Shown here piece by piece: positions 25,355 through 35,679 of a stretch of 64,000 nt of DNA. Made by a program: the position numbers and the translations under genes. Below the pieces are notes generated by a model. The model was not told the origin of the DNA. It made no database searches and saw only the letters and a program-made list of their open reading frames with translations. This stretch comes from Vibrio sp. 10N (lineage in GTDB: Bacteria > Pseudomonadota > Gammaproteobacteria > Enterobacterales > Vibrionaceae): assembly GCF_036245475.1 (NCBI RefSeq), contig NZ_BTPM01000001.1, positions 1,054,001 to 1,118,000 of the forward strand, read 5' to 3'. How positions within the stretch are numbered: position 1 is the stretch's first letter; each line of letters starts with the position of its first letter.

Positions 25355-26359
25355 TTAAAGTGAGCGAACACGATCTGCGATTGCATCGACACCAAATCGA
25401 ACAGGGTCGGTGACGGGCATGCCGAACTCTTCGCTCCATTTTAGACACAGCGCTTTCGCTTCTTTGTCAGAAATGTTTGAGGTATTGAGACAAATGCCAA
25501 CAAACTGCACCGATGGATTGGTGACTCGCGCTGCCATTAAGTTGGCCTCGATGGTCTGCTCAATGCTTGGCAGTGCTGCGTGAGGTAAATGGCGAATGTG
25601 CTCGCGTCCGACTTCATGGCACAGTACCAGCGCATCAGGTTGAGCACCATGCAGTAAACCTAAGCTTACGCCAGCGAAAGAAGGATTAAACAGCGAACCT
25701 TGGCCTTCAATAATGTCCCACTCATGTTCAGTAAAGCTTGGACTAAGCGTTTCAACGGCGCCAGAAATAAAGTCTGCGACCACAGCATCGACTGAAATAC
25801 CGTGACCTTCAATCAGAATGCCGGTTTGACCTGTGGCTTTAAAGCGTGCTTGGCAGCCTTGCTCGATGAGAGCTTTTTCGATCGCAAGTGCGGAAAACAT
25901 TTTGCCAACTGAACAATCGCTGCCAACGGTCAAGAGACGTTTTCCTTGACGCTTTTTGCCAGTGCCAACGTCGAGCGGCGCATCGTAATGCCTGACATCA
26001 AACAGCTCAATGGCGTTTTGGGGAGCTAGTGACGCTAGTTCGGGAATATTATCAAGGCGTTGATGCATACCAGAAGCAATATTAAATCCAAGCTGCGCCG
26101 CGTGCACAAGCGTCTCGACCCAACTTGGCGGGATAACACCGCCAGCATTTGCGGTACCAATGACCAGTGTTTTGGCCCCCATCGCTTTGGCGTCTGCCAA
26201 TGATAGAGGCTCAAGGCCGAGCGACACGGTTTGCTCAGTCAGTCGCAACTCACCCAAACAGGCATCCGGTCGCCATTTAACGATGCCGCGTGCTGTTTTT
26301 GCTGCGAGAGGGTCGGTCACGTCCCCAAGGAAAAGTAGATAAGGCTGAGCAATGTTCAT
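25355..26359 (-). CDS. dgcN: D-glutamate N-acetyltransferase (DUF1611 family)
   Basis: 334 residues of the DUF1611 family. A P-loop-like GSDCSVGKM lies near residue 147, with FKATGQTGILIEGHG and IIEGQGSLFNPSFAGVSLGLLHG downstream, all family hallmarks. DgcN acetylates D-glutamate, allowing DgcA to epimerise it, so D-glutamate can serve as carbon and nitrogen source in marine proteobacteria. ATG at 26359 was chosen because GAGGG precedes it; the ATG four codons upstream lies within that ribosome-binding site. It is co-oriented with dgcA (28 nt) and with the regulator gene upstream. Confidence 0.85.
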   Translation of the reverse strand: MNIAQPYLLFLGDVTDPLAAKTARGIVKWRPDACLGELRLTEQTVSLGLEPLSLADAKAMGAKTLVIGTANAGGVIPPSWVETLVHAAQLGFNIASGMHQRLDNIPELASLAPQNAIELFDVRHYDAPLDVGTGKKRQGKRLLTVGSDCSVGKMFSALAIEKALIEQGCQARFKATGQTGILIEGHGISVDAVVADFISGAVETLSPSFTEHEWDIIEGQGSLFNPSFAGVSLGLLHGAQPDALVLCHEVGREHIRHLPHAALPSIEQTIEANLMAARVTNPSVQFVGICLNTSNISDKEAKALCLKWSEEFGMPVTDPVRFGVDAIADRVRSL

Positions 26360-26450
26360 ATCGTCCCTCATGAATCTGGATAAATGATTGGTAAATCAGG
26401 ATTATCAAGATAGCGGGGACGACGAGCACAATCGAATACTCAAATGTGCG

Positions 26451-26470
26451 TAACCTATAACATTAGGTTA
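26451..26470 (-). promoter_or_regulatory. Candidate LysR-type operator before dgcN
   Basis: Inverted repeat TAACCTA-N6-TAGGTTA about 90 nt before dgcN, overlapping the end of the upstream LysR gene. It has the size and symmetry of a LysR-type activation site. Binding by the adjacent regulator is inferred. Confidence 0.5.
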
Positions 26471-27361
26471 TGGGCTGGTGGTCGTGGTGAGCGTTTCTAG
26501 AAACTGCTTACTTGCTATAGACATAGGGTGAACGTCGCTGGTAAGCAACGAGATTGAGCAATCAATGTCGTCAGTTAACGCGATACGCGCCAAATTGGGT
26601 TCTAGCGCGTATTGCTGCGCAGTCCAAGGATCAACAATGGCGATGCCGCTGCCGAGTTTGGCAAGTTCGGCGCCTGCACTGTAGCTTCTGACGCGAAACG
26701 TCGGTGCAAAGTCATCCCTAAGAGCGGTTATCGCATCATGCAAGCGCATGCCCAGTGGGTCGCGTTCATCGAGTGCGATTAGGCCGATGTCACTGCTAAG
26801 CAATGTTGAAAGTGAGAGTGAGGAAAGCTCAGGGCTCAGCGCTTTATGATGCTCACGGGTAAGGAGGACGGTCATCGATTGCTGCAGTAATAGGCGATGT
26901 GATATGCCCGCAGGTGTTTCACGACCAAACGTGACCGCGAGATCGAGCTCATTATTTAGCAGTGCCTGACATAGTTCGGCGTGATTACCGGTAGTCAGGT
27001 CAATAGAGCAGGCGTTTCGCTGGGCAAATTCAGATACTAAAGGGGTGAGCAACTTAGTGGCCAACACGGGAGGTGCGCCAATACGAATGTGTTGATGCCC
27101 AGCTTTGACTTTGTAGGTCAAGGTTTGGAACTGGCCAAGCTGGCGATAGATTTTTTCAACTTCTGGCAGCAGTGTCTGTGCTTCTAGGGTCGGAACCAGC
27201 CGCCCTTTGATGCGCTCAAACAGTGAAAAGCCGAGCTGCTGTTCGGTGTGAGCCAATACACGTGTCACATTGGGTTGGGAAACATGTAAATTTCTCGCCG
27301 CTCCCGATACCGTTCCGGCTTGCATGATGGCGTAGAAGACTTCCAATTGTCGAAGGTTCAC
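26468..27361 (-). CDS. dgcR: LysR-type regulator of D-glutamate catabolism
   Basis: 297 residues. The N-terminal winged helix (MNLRQLEVFYAIMQAGTVSG, then AARNLHVSQPNVTRVLAHTEQQLG) is followed by a LysR substrate-binding domain from about residue 90. It lies directly upstream of dgcN-dgcA in the same orientation. A LysR-type activator called DgcR controls the same genes in Pseudoalteromonas, so the name is by context. Its ligand is expected to be a D-amino acid or derivative. Confidence 0.78.
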   Translation of the reverse strand: MNLRQLEVFYAIMQAGTVSGAARNLHVSQPNVTRVLAHTEQQLGFSLFERIKGRLVPTLEAQTLLPEVEKIYRQLGQFQTLTYKVKAGHQHIRIGAPPVLATKLLTPLVSEFAQRNACSIDLTTGNHAELCQALLNNELDLAVTFGRETPAGISHRLLLQQSMTVLLTREHHKALSPELSSLSLSTLLSSDIGLIALDERDPLGMRLHDAITALRDDFAPTFRVRSYSAGAELAKLGSGIAIVDPWTAQQYALEPNLARIALTDDIDCSISLLTSDVHPMSIASKQFLETLTTTTSP

Positions 27362-27545
27362 AGTGGCTCCAGTAACGGTGAGTTGGAATCGCCACTGTAT
27401 AGCAAAATGAGGTCAATGAAAATTGGCAGAGTCTATGAAAAGCGAGATTGAAAATAGGGCGCTAGGATGAAAAAAGGCTTGAACAAAGTATGCTCAAGCC
27501 TATCTATCGAAGGTCAATAACTGTTTGCAAGCTGGGCAATTATGC

Positions 27546-27920
27546 CTAACTAAAGTGAACCCAAAGAATTGAGCCCCAAACCATCATCGCCAAACCAATG
27601 GCGAGAAATACCGCTGCAGAGCCAAGATCTTTGGCGCGGCCAGAGAGTTCATGGCGCTCTAGACCAACGCGGTCTACCACGGCTTCGACGGCTGAATTCA
27701 TCAATTCAACAATCATGACAAAGATGACGCTGCCGACTAGGGCGGCTTTGGCAAACAAAGATACGTCTAACATTGCTGCGACGATAACCGCCAACACAAG
27801 TGCAGCACATTCTTGGCGGAAGGCTGCCTCGTTTTTCCAAGCTGCGATAAGGCCGTACCAAGAGTAGCGAGCAGCATAAATAACTCGTTTAATGCCGGTA
27901 TTTTTTTGGATCTCAGTCAT
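27546..27920 (-). CDS. dgkA: Diacylglycerol kinase
   Basis: 124 residues with three membrane segments, the normal DgkA size. The conserved cytoplasmic and active-site runs are NEAAFRQE, IVELMNSAVEAVVDRVG and SGRAKDLGSAAV. The enzyme phosphorylates diacylglycerol to phosphatidic acid in the inner membrane, recycling lipid released by periplasmic glucan or LPS modification. It starts 3 nt after the stop of the DUF4056-like gene, so the two are probably co-transcribed. Confidence 0.95.
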   Translation of the reverse strand: MTEIQKNTGIKRVIYAARYSWYGLIAAWKNEAAFRQECAALVLAVIVAAMLDVSLFAKAALVGSVIFVMIVELMNSAVEAVVDRVGLERHELSGRAKDLGSAAVFLAIGLAMMVWGSILWVHFS

Positions 27921-27923
27921 GGT

Positions 27924-28994
27924 TTAGTTCAACTTTAAAGTGAGCGCATCGTTGCGATTATTCTCGTGTTTATCGTCAACAGACTTGGAAATATCGCCAA
28001 TCGCTTGAAACTCCTCATGAGTCCACACAGCTTTGTCTGTCAATGTGGCTGGCAGTATATCAAACGATTGGATCTTGTCAGCTTTTACTAACTGCAATTG
28101 TCCGTATTGTTCAAGATCAGCAAAGGCTGACAAGCTAAGTGGCGTACCATTAGAAACGACATTTGGTATCAAATCGAGGCTGAAGTGATAGTCACGAGTT
28201 TTTACTACCCATTTGTTCGGCAGACGCTTGTCGCTGTCCCACCAAATGCCATCAAGCTCTTCGAGTTTTTCGATACTGGTGTCATCGTCTTGTGCATCAA
28301 GCATGTTGAGATGCTTGCGAAAATATTGCGGGAACAATACTACGAATGCATCTTGGGTGATGTCTGGGTTAATTCTGAAGATCTCATAAGCGATAAGCGC
28401 ACCAAGCATGTTGGAATACAGATCTTCTGGCGAAAAAGCAGATGGGTATTCTTTGAACCCACCGACAGATACCAGACCGTACCATTGAGCGATCTCATGC
28501 CACTGGGCGAGACGAAACGCCAATAGTGCCGCTAGCTTAGCTTCGTCATCTTGTTCCGTATTGAGTTTGTCGAGGTTGCTAAACACAATGCGACGGTCAC
28601 GTAGCTCAGGTGTCAGGCTAACTTGATAATTGTCGCTGTCACGCTGTTTGAGAGAGTGATACAGATAAAAGGCGAAATCCGCGGTGTCTCTGACGTGCGC
28701 CGTATCGATAAAGCCGCCTTTATTGGTAAAAATGAGTCCATTCACTTCATCGGATGCGCCAAACAGGCTGCCGACAACACTTGCAGAACCATCATTGAAT
28801 ACATGTGCATCCACATCTTCGGTATTGAGGACGTTCTTAATGGAGTAGAAAGGAACAGGGACGCTTCCTAGCTCTGCTTTAAGGCCCGTTCCAAAGGCGC
28901 AGCATGGTCTGATCCCTACTGGTACAGTCTCGGATTCCGCGAAGCTGGGTGCTGCAGATAGAGCAAGACTAAGTAGCAATAGTAGTTTTTTCAT
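27924..28994 (-). CDS. Exported DUF4056-like protein of unknown function
   Basis: 356 residues with a clear signal peptide (about 1-19, cleavage after FAE or SFA). The mature protein begins near VGIRPCCAFGTGLKAE and contains HEIAQWYGLVSVGG in the middle, a motif that could hold a metal or catalytic His-Glu pair. I associate these with DUF4056, without certainty. It is predicted periplasmic or outer-membrane associated. It is immediately upstream of dgkA (3-nt gap), which hints at an envelope role. No function is known. Confidence 0.75.
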   Translation of the reverse strand: MKKLLLLLSLALSAAPSFAESETVPVGIRPCCAFGTGLKAELGSVPVPFYSIKNVLNTEDVDAHVFNDGSASVVGSLFGASDEVNGLIFTNKGGFIDTAHVRDTADFAFYLYHSLKQRDSDNYQVSLTPELRDRRIVFSNLDKLNTEQDDEAKLAALLAFRLAQWHEIAQWYGLVSVGGFKEYPSAFSPEDLYSNMLGALIAYEIFRINPDITQDAFVVLFPQYFRKHLNMLDAQDDDTSIEKLEELDGIWWDSDKRLPNKWVVKTRDYHFSLDLIPNVVSNGTPLSLSAFADLEQYGQLQLVKADKIQSFDILPATLTDKAVWTHEEFQAIGDISKSVDDKHENNRNDALTLKLN

Positions 28995-29137
28995 AAGTGA
29001 ACCAAATCAGTGAGTGGAACAAAAAAGCGCAAGATTGTGCAGTGTACGCATCTGCAGTTTGTCAAAACAATGCAATAATTTATCGTTTCGATAATAACGG
29101 TTTGTATAAGCTGCATTTACCTTTTTCCGCCATGAGG

Positions 29138-30961
29138 CTAATCGAGCTCTGGAGGCTCCGATTGAACTTGATTGCGACCGAGTTGTTTGGCTCGGTATAA
29201 GGCGGAATCGGCGTTTTCTAATAGTTGTTGTGCTGTCACTTGTTCTTCGATGACCTGATGTGTTACGCCGATGGATATTGAGAGCACGCCAAATGGCTCG
29301 TTTCCTGAGTGGGGAATGTTCAGTGCAATGATCTCTTGACGCATTTTCTCCGCTAGCGTCATCGCTTCTTGAGCAGAAATATTGACTAATAAGGCACAAA
29401 ATTCCTCACCGCCAATCCGCGCAACTAAATGGCCACACGGAGCCAGTACCTGCTTTAAGGTGTTGGCCACGTAGCGCAGAGCGAAGTCGCCTTGAACGTG
29501 CCCATATAGGTCGTTGTATTGCTTAAAGTGATCGACATCGATCATCATGGTAGAAATAGTACTGACGCACAGGCTATGAGTATGATGTTCGAGTTCGCTC
29601 ATAAAAGGACGGCGATTCGGTAGGCCCGTAAGCTCGTCAGTTTCTGCAGCGATATGTAAGCGCTGGTTCGCTTCAATTAACTCTTCTTGAAGTGCTGTCA
29701 TCTCTTTCTGATTGCGAATCCTTAGATGCATTTCGCTGACCGTCGTTGATAGCCTGCTTAATATGGCGGTTTGAGTATCGCTCCACGCGTGTGCGCCATC
29801 CGTAATTGAAGCGATAAGAAGACCAAATATCGATTTTCCATCGATAAGAGGAAAGATAGCGACTGAGGCAATACCAAGCTTTTTCATCATCCTATATTCG
29901 GGGTCGGCTTGGCTCTTAAGGATTTCAATATCGTGAATGACGATGGGCTCTAAAGAGAGCAAACGACGTTGCAGTAGCACCATAGATTCAATATTAATGC
30001 CTTGGGGGTAGGGATTATCGCTGCCGTCTGCTCGCCAAGAATACTGATAACGGGCGACGTCGTTCTCTATTGTTAACACGCTAAGCCTATCAATATTGAG
30101 TAGGCGGCCTATCGGTTCAAAGGCACGGTACATGACCACCGCCATGTTTTCTTCGTTACAGGTGAGTATGTTAAGTGACATATCGGCCAATATTCTGTGT
30201 AGCTTACTTTGGGTTTTGTAGGCCTTGGTCTGAATGTCGATACTTTGTTCCAGTTGATTCTGGTGATGGAGCAATTGTCGCTCGGTTCGCCGCTGTGCAG
30301 CGATGGCACGGCGTGAGGCGTTATTGAGGTTTTGTAGCGCTTTGGCGACGTAGGATAACTCGTCTTGCCTTTCAGTTAGGCTGTCGGGCAATTTTAGCTT
30401 GCTCGATGCTTTGGGGTTGATGGTTTTAGATATCGTATAGAGCTCGTTAAGGGGTTTGGTGACCAATGTATACACCACGATAACCACAATTGAGATGATC
30501 ACTAGAGCCTCGATAGTGTTTAATACAAACCCCAATGTCAGTCTCGATAACACTTCTTCTTGAATCATCGAATCGTCTATTTGATACGACAGTGTCCCAA
30601 GCAGACGTCCGTTGTAGCGTAAGTCATAGCTGTGTGTCATGACATCCAATGGCTCCGTGACGTTAGCTTTCAGTTGAGTGCCCTCGATGCCATTAAGTTG
30701 AATGTTTTGAATATTGCTGTCCTTGCTAATGCTAATTAATAGCTGTTCTAGCTGGCGCAAATCCAGATCCCACAGTGCTTCTGAAATGGGGTAGTAGAGG
30801 GAGCGAACGTGACGCATAGTGTTGTCTTCGACTTGCGCCATTTCCTGCTGATAGTCGACGTAAGCCTGAATGGAGATATTTACTATGGCCAATACACCCG
30901 TGGCGACGACCATGATGGCGATGATTTTGTGCCGTAGCGTCTTCATGGGGAGCGATGTCAC
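29138..30961 (-). CDS. Membrane diguanylate cyclase with HAMP, GAF and GGDEF domains
   Basis: 607 residues. An N-terminal membrane segment (about 13-32), a short periplasmic domain (about 33-150), a second membrane segment (about 155-178), HAMP, a coiled coil, a GAF domain (about 260-410) and a C-terminal GGDEF domain with DELTGLPNRRPF and active site RIGGEEF. It should make cyclic di-GMP. The RxxD inhibitory site before the active site is absent (the position reads PCGH), so product inhibition is unlikely. The start is GTG with GGAG 5 nt before; it overlaps the end of the binding-protein gene by 4 nt, so the two are translationally coupled. Confidence 0.9.
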   Translation of the reverse strand: MTSLPMKTLRHKIIAIMVVATGVLAIVNISIQAYVDYQQEMAQVEDNTMRHVRSLYYPISEALWDLDLRQLEQLLISISKDSNIQNIQLNGIEGTQLKANVTEPLDVMTHSYDLRYNGRLLGTLSYQIDDSMIQEEVLSRLTLGFVLNTIEALVIISIVVIVVYTLVTKPLNELYTISKTINPKASSKLKLPDSLTERQDELSYVAKALQNLNNASRRAIAAQRRTERQLLHHQNQLEQSIDIQTKAYKTQSKLHRILADMSLNILTCNEENMAVVMYRAFEPIGRLLNIDRLSVLTIENDVARYQYSWRADGSDNPYPQGINIESMVLLQRRLLSLEPIVIHDIEILKSQADPEYRMMKKLGIASVAIFPLIDGKSIFGLLIASITDGAHAWSDTQTAILSRLSTTVSEMHLRIRNQKEMTALQEELIEANQRLHIAAETDELTGLPNRRPFMSELEHHTHSLCVSTISTMMIDVDHFKQYNDLYGHVQGDFALRYVANTLKQVLAPCGHLVARIGGEEFCALLVNISAQEAMTLAEKMRQEIIALNIPHSGNEPFGVLSISIGVTHQVIEEQVTAQQLLENADSALYRAKQLGRNQVQSEPPELD

Positions 30962-32037
30962 TTGAGCTCCTCTTTGCGGGCAAACGGGTCGATAGGGTTA
31001 GCTCGTATATCAATGTCGCGGAAATCAATCTGTTGCCAGTCTTTAACTTTCAGCGTGTCGTAGAACTCAGATGGGTAAGAGATAGGTCGAAATAAGTTGT
31101 ACTTAGTGCGCTGTGGCCAAGATTCATTGTGCAAGTAGTAATGAATTTTGACTAACGCAAGACCAACGGCGGTGAAGTGTCCTCCCGCTAAGGATGATAT
31201 TTCACCTTTTGCCAACGCATCTAGTACTTGATTCGAGGTATTTACTGTGCCGACAAACACCTCTTTACCGATCGCTTTATTGGCTTCTTTTAGCGCCGCG
31301 ATAGCACCAAATGCCATGTGATCATTCGCGGTCCAAATATAGCGAATGTTGTCATGGCGTTTTATGAGCACTTTAGTTTGTTGATAAGCAGTTGACTCGT
31401 TCCAGTCACCATGCACGCGTTGGGCTATTGCTAAGCTATCTTGTTGCATAATAAACGAAGTCGCACCCGCTTCACGGTTAATAGATGCTGGGGTGTTTTT
31501 GTCGCCGGAAATTAACAAAAAGTCACCGGCTTTCTCACCTCCTTCGATGAATAAGTTTTGGGCGCTCAAATAGCCGATGTGGTAATTATCAGCAAAGACG
31601 CCGGGTAACAGGCGATGTGTCCATTTGGGGTTGCTGTAGACTGTCCTTTTGTCGAGGGGCGATAAATCGTTGAGGACAAAAGTGACTTTGATGTGTGGTG
31701 AGTTAATGGACTCGAGTAAAGTCAGCCCAATGCCTTTCTCGTTTACGAGGATAACAAAGTCTGGCTCAGGCTGTTGTTGCATCCTTTCGGCGATTTTTTG
31801 GCGAGTCAACAGTCGGTCACGATCACCGTGAATGATCTCGAGTTGTAAGCCCAGCGAATGCGCCGCAGCTTGCGCGTAGAGATCGACATCGTGCCAAAAG
31901 CTTTCAGTTGCAAAGCCAGGGCTGACGAAGAGCACCCGACTATTAGTCGCATGAGGTGTATCACCGTCTTCTGACGCGATGGCTGGGGTCAACAACAAAC
32001 ATAAACAGCAGACGCAAAGCGCCCAAATCACTTTCAT
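30958..32037 (-). CDS. Periplasmic sugar/autoinducer-type binding protein coupled to a diguanylate cyclase
   Basis: 359 residues with a signal peptide (about 1-22, ending AIAS). It is a type 1 periplasmic binding protein (ribose-binding/LuxP class), seen in RVLFVSPGFATESFWHDV, ILVNEKGIGLTLLES, and WTANDHMAFGAIAALKEANKAIG. No transporter genes are nearby. The 4-nt overlap with the downstream diguanylate cyclase suggests that the pair forms a sensor: the binding protein detects a small molecule and signals through the cyclase's periplasmic domain, as LuxP does with LuxQ. The ligand is unknown. Confidence 0.85.
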   Translation of the reverse strand: MKVIWALCVCCLCLLLTPAIASEDGDTPHATNSRVLFVSPGFATESFWHDVDLYAQAAAHSLGLQLEIIHGDRDRLLTRQKIAERMQQQPEPDFVILVNEKGIGLTLLESINSPHIKVTFVLNDLSPLDKRTVYSNPKWTHRLLPGVFADNYHIGYLSAQNLFIEGGEKAGDFLLISGDKNTPASINREAGATSFIMQQDSLAIAQRVHGDWNESTAYQQTKVLIKRHDNIRYIWTANDHMAFGAIAALKEANKAIGKEVFVGTVNTSNQVLDALAKGEISSLAGGHFTAVGLALVKIHYYLHNESWPQRTKYNLFRPISYPSEFYDTLKVKDWQQIDFRDIDIRANPIDPFARKEELK

Positions 32038-32236
32038 ATCAACACTCCCTGTGTTAAGAAAAATTATGGAAGTGATTCGTTAAAACGTCGAATAGTTGTG
32101 AGTTAAATCACACAAATGAGTCAGGATTCTCATTTATAAAACGGTGGCGTAGGCTGCAGAGGGGAAGGAAGCACGTTTTTGTACCTATTTTGCAGGCTAA
32201 GAGAGTGTGCAGGGTACACTCTCTTATATTGTGCAG

Positions 32237-34237
32237 CTAGTTCAATGGCTTAGCTTTATTGATGCGCTTAATCCAAGTTCTTGAAGGATGGAGCTCAGAC
32301 AACAGATTGACGGGTAATGGCAGCGGATCACCACAGATTTCTGACGCAAGCAGTTCGCCAAGCAGTGGTGCCGAGCTTAGACCACGGGAGCCCAGACCCA
32401 ACAAGCAATATATCCCTGAGTATTGCGTTAACTGTTCAAGTTTGTTGCCTCGCTCCTCATAGGCGTGGTTGAGTGCGTCGAAGTCCGCAACTTGGCCAAC
32501 AAAAGGCAAATGGTCTCGACTGACGGTACGTATACCTTGACGTGACTCGTTGCCGCTGGTGTCGACCTCATCTACCCACGCCACATTAGGCACACAGGCT
32601 TTGAGTTTATCCCCATTTTCTTGCTGGGCTTTTGAGTCGAAATCAGTATCGATATGTTTACGATCGTAGCTAGCGCCGATACAGTGAGTCATGGTGTTGG
32701 GGTTATGCGGTGTCATATAGCCGTCGTAACACAACACCGATTTGATGTCTTGGAGTGCTGCTGTCGTAGGAATATGGCTGACTTGTCCTTTCACTGCCGT
32801 CAGGTGCAGTGCCTTGGTTTGTGCCAATTGGCTAAATTCATGGCCATTCGCAACGATGACGGCATCAAATCCTTCAGCAGCGAGATTGACGCCGTTTAGC
32901 GTCCACAGACCGTCCTCGCTTTGCTCTATGGTGGTAATAGCAGCGTTAAAATGGGCGCTAAGATTACCGTTACTGGTGTAATAATCGATCAGGCCCTTTG
33001 TGAGCTCTGCAGGACAGAGCCATCCGCCTAGCGGGTAGTGGACACTGGCGTGCGGCGACGTTACCCCAATTACTTGACTGGTTGTTTCGGCGTCGAGTTT
33101 ATGAATGAGCTGGCTTGGGAAGTCAGCTTCTAACATACGCTCGAGTTTTTGTTGGGACTTATCATCCCACATTAATTGAGTGACACCGCACCAGTCATGA
33201 TCAAACTTAAATCGTGTTGCCGCTTGCTGGACAAATTGTCTGGCGTAAAGGAAGGCAGGAGCAAAGACGCGAGAGACGCCGCGATGCTCGCCGTTGAGAA
33301 GAGGGTAAACCGCACCTTGACGATTTCCTGATGCGCCGTGTGCGGGCTCGGGATCTTTGCAGTATAAGCTTGTTTTAACGCCTCGCTGATCGAGAGCGGC
33401 AATTAACGTTGCGCTGGCAACACCGCCACCAATGATGGCAACGTGTTTAGGGCGTGGTTTGCTGGTTCGGGTATAGAGCGGGGCATAATTGCTATACGGC
33501 TGCTTATTAGCAACATGGCCAACAATCATGTCTCGTTTGGTGCCAAAGCCTTTGGCTTTTTTCATCTCAAAACCCGCTTCGATAAGTCCACGACGCACAA
33601 ATCCAGCGGCGGTAAACGTAGCGCAAGTACAGTCTTGCTTGGCAAGTTTCACCATGCCATTGAACAGCTCCTGATTCCACATTTCAGGGTTTTTGCTTGG
33701 TGCAAAGCCGTCGAGGAACCAACAGTCGACGACACCTTGCTCTGGTGTCGGAACATTTGGTAGGCAGTCTTTAATGTCACCGAACCAGAGATCGAGTGTG
33801 ATAGCGCCATCAGCAAGCACAATGCGGTGGCATTCTGGTACGGCGATAGGGTAGTGGGCTTGCAACTGCTCTGCGTAGGTCGCAAGTTCGGGCCATGATT
33901 GATGCGCTTTGATCAGATCTTGCTGTGATAGGGGATACTTCTCAAAACTGACAAAATGCAGTTCTTGTAACGTGGCGTCTGGATTCTGTTGTCGAAATTG
34001 ATCAAACCACTGCCAGACGGCAAGAAAGTTCAGTCCGGTGCCAAATCCTGTCTCTGCAATGACAAAACGGCGCTGCTCAAAGTCATGCCAACGCTCTGGA
34101 AGTCGGTTTTGCTTCAAGAATACGTAACGAGTTTCTTCTAAACCATTGACATTGGAGAAGTAAACGTCGTCAAATTGATCGGATACCGGGGTGCCCGACT
34201 CATTCCAGTCGAGTTGCGCATGAGTGATGGAAGTCAT
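32237..34237 (-). CDS. mnmC: Bifunctional tRNA mnm5s2U biosynthesis protein MnmC
   Basis: 666 residues, full length. The N-terminal methyltransferase domain has [18 protein letters not shown] and [18 protein letters not shown]; the C-terminal FAD oxidoreductase domain begins [17 protein letters not shown] (about 265). It removes the carboxymethyl group from cmnm5s2U and methylates the product at wobble uridine 34 of tRNAs for Lys, Glu and others. It is divergent from fabB, a common arrangement in gammaproteobacteria. Confidence 0.96.
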   Translation of the reverse strand: MTSITHAQLDWNESGTPVSDQFDDVYFSNVNGLEETRYVFLKQNRLPERWHDFEQRRFVIAETGFGTGLNFLAVWQWFDQFRQQNPDATLQELHFVSFEKYPLSQQDLIKAHQSWPELATYAEQLQAHYPIAVPECHRIVLADGAITLDLWFGDIKDCLPNVPTPEQGVVDCWFLDGFAPSKNPEMWNQELFNGMVKLAKQDCTCATFTAAGFVRRGLIEAGFEMKKAKGFGTKRDMIVGHVANKQPYSNYAPLYTRTSKPRPKHVAIIGGGVASATLIAALDQRGVKTSLYCKDPEPAHGASGNRQGAVYPLLNGEHRGVSRVFAPAFLYARQFVQQAATRFKFDHDWCGVTQLMWDDKSQQKLERMLEADFPSQLIHKLDAETTSQVIGVTSPHASVHYPLGGWLCPAELTKGLIDYYTSNGNLSAHFNAAITTIEQSEDGLWTLNGVNLAAEGFDAVIVANGHEFSQLAQTKALHLTAVKGQVSHIPTTAALQDIKSVLCYDGYMTPHNPNTMTHCIGASYDRKHIDTDFDSKAQQENGDKLKACVPNVAWVDEVDTSGNESRQGIRTVSRDHLPFVGQVADFDALNHAYEERGNKLEQLTQYSGIYCLLGLGSRGLSSAPLLGELLASEICGDPLPLPVNLLSELHPSRTWIKRINKAKPLN

Positions 34238-34341
34238 AATTTTGACACTTATCTCGTGTTATACCCCTAGGTAGAAAATTAACACAACTACATTTAGTGG
34301 GGCATCAGTAGCATTTATTGATGCGAATTGTACGAATTTAT

Positions 34342-34358
34342 GGGAAAGCTGACCACTT
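34342..34358 (+). promoter_or_regulatory. Possible FadR site before fabB
   Basis: GGGAAAGCTGACCACTT: the right half closely matches the FadR palindrome half GACCAGTT, the left half does not. It is about 55 nt before the fabB start. FadR activates fabB in E. coli and vibrios. Weak evidence. Confidence 0.3.
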
Positions 34359-34412
34359 TTATCCTGTATCTTCGTTATCATTTAGCCGTTTTTGAATTTA
34401 TAGGAATGTCAC

Positions 34413-35624
34413 ATGAAACGAGTCGTAATTACCGGTATGGGTATTGTTTCGAGCATCGGTAACAACGTTGAAGAAGTTTTAGCGTCTCTTAAAGCAGGCC
34501 AGTCTGGTATTAACGCCTCTGAGCAATTCAAAGAGATGGGCCTTCGTTCTCAAGTATGGGGTGATTTGAAAATTAACCCAGCTGAGCATATCGACCGTAA
34601 AAAAATGCGCTTCATGGGCGACGCAGCTGCGTACGCTTACCTATCAATGGAGCAAGCGATCGAAGACGCAGGTCTGACAGACGATCAAGTTTCAAATGAC
34701 CGCACAGGTATCGTTGCTGGTTCTGGTGGTGCATCGGCACTTAACCAAACGCTTGCAGTGGATACACTACGCGCAAAAGGCGTGAAGCGTGTTGGTCCTT
34801 ACATGGTACCTCGTACTATGTCATCAACTGTGTCAGCGTGTCTGGCAACACCATTTAAAATCCGCGGTGTGAACTACACAATGAGCTCTGCGTGTGCAAC
34901 GTCAGCTCACTGTATCGGTCACGCGATGGAGCTGATTCAACTAGGCAAGCAAGACATCGTATTTGCTGGTGGTGGTGAAGAGCTAGATTGGTCGCAAACA
35001 ATGATGTTTGATGCCATGGGCGCACTGTCTACTAAGTACAACGAGACTCCAGAAAAAGCGTCTCGTACTTACGATGCGAACCGTGATGGTTTTGTAATCT
35101 CTGGCGGCGGCGGTATGGTTGTTGTTGAAGAGCTAGAGCACGCGCTTGCACGTGGTGCGAAGATCTACGGTGAAATCGTAGGTTACGGCGCGACATCAGA
35201 CGGCTACGACATGGTAGCACCATCTGGTGAAGGCGCAGTACGTTGTATGAAGATGGCAATGCAAGACGTTGAAGTGATCGATTACGTGAACACGCACGGT
35301 ACCTCAACACCTGTAGGTGATGTTAAAGAGCTTGGCGCTATCCAAGAAGTCTTTGGCGGCAACAGCCCGGCTATTTCAGCAACCAAAGCAATGACCGGTC
35401 ACGCACTGGGCGCGGCAGGTGTACACGAAGCGATTTACTCAACGCTAATGCTACACCACGGCTTTATTGCTCCAAGCATTAACGTTGATGAGCTAGATGA
35501 AGCGGCACAAGGTCTAGACATCGTAACTGAAACTCGTGAACAAGAGCTAAACACAGTGATGTCTAACAGCTTTGGTTTCGGTGGCACCAACGCAACGCTA
35601 GTACTGAAAAAGTACCAAGGTTAA
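34413..35624 (+). CDS. fabB: Beta-ketoacyl-ACP synthase I
   Basis: 403 residues, the normal FabB length. Motifs: [13 protein letters not shown] at the start; the active-site Cys in [16 protein letters not shown]; the first His in [13 protein letters not shown]; and the second in [13 protein letters not shown]. The enzyme condenses malonyl-ACP with acyl-ACP and is needed for unsaturated fatty acid elongation. It stands alone with a long 3' untranslated region that probably yields the small RNA FarS. The AGGAAT before the ATG is a good ribosome-binding site. Confidence 0.96.
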   Translation: MKRVVITGMGIVSSIGNNVEEVLASLKAGQSGINASEQFKEMGLRSQVWGDLKINPAEHIDRKKMRFMGDAAAYAYLSMEQAIEDAGLTDDQVSNDRTGIVAGSGGASALNQTLAVDTLRAKGVKRVGPYMVPRTMSSTVSACLATPFKIRGVNYTMSSACATSAHCIGHAMELIQLGKQDIVFAGGGEELDWSQTMMFDAMGALSTKYNETPEKASRTYDANRDGFVISGGGGMVVVEELEHALARGAKIYGEIVGYGATSDGYDMVAPSGEGAVRCMKMAMQDVEVIDYVNTHGTSTPVGDVKELGAIQEVFGGNSPAISATKAMTGHALGAAGVHEAIYSTLMLHHGFIAPSINVDELDEAAQGLDIVTETREQELNTVMSNSFGFGGTNATLVLKKYQG

Positions 35625-35679
35625 TCCTGGTTAATCAGTTCTATGATTTCCAGAGCTGACTGGTGAAAACCAGTCGCAG

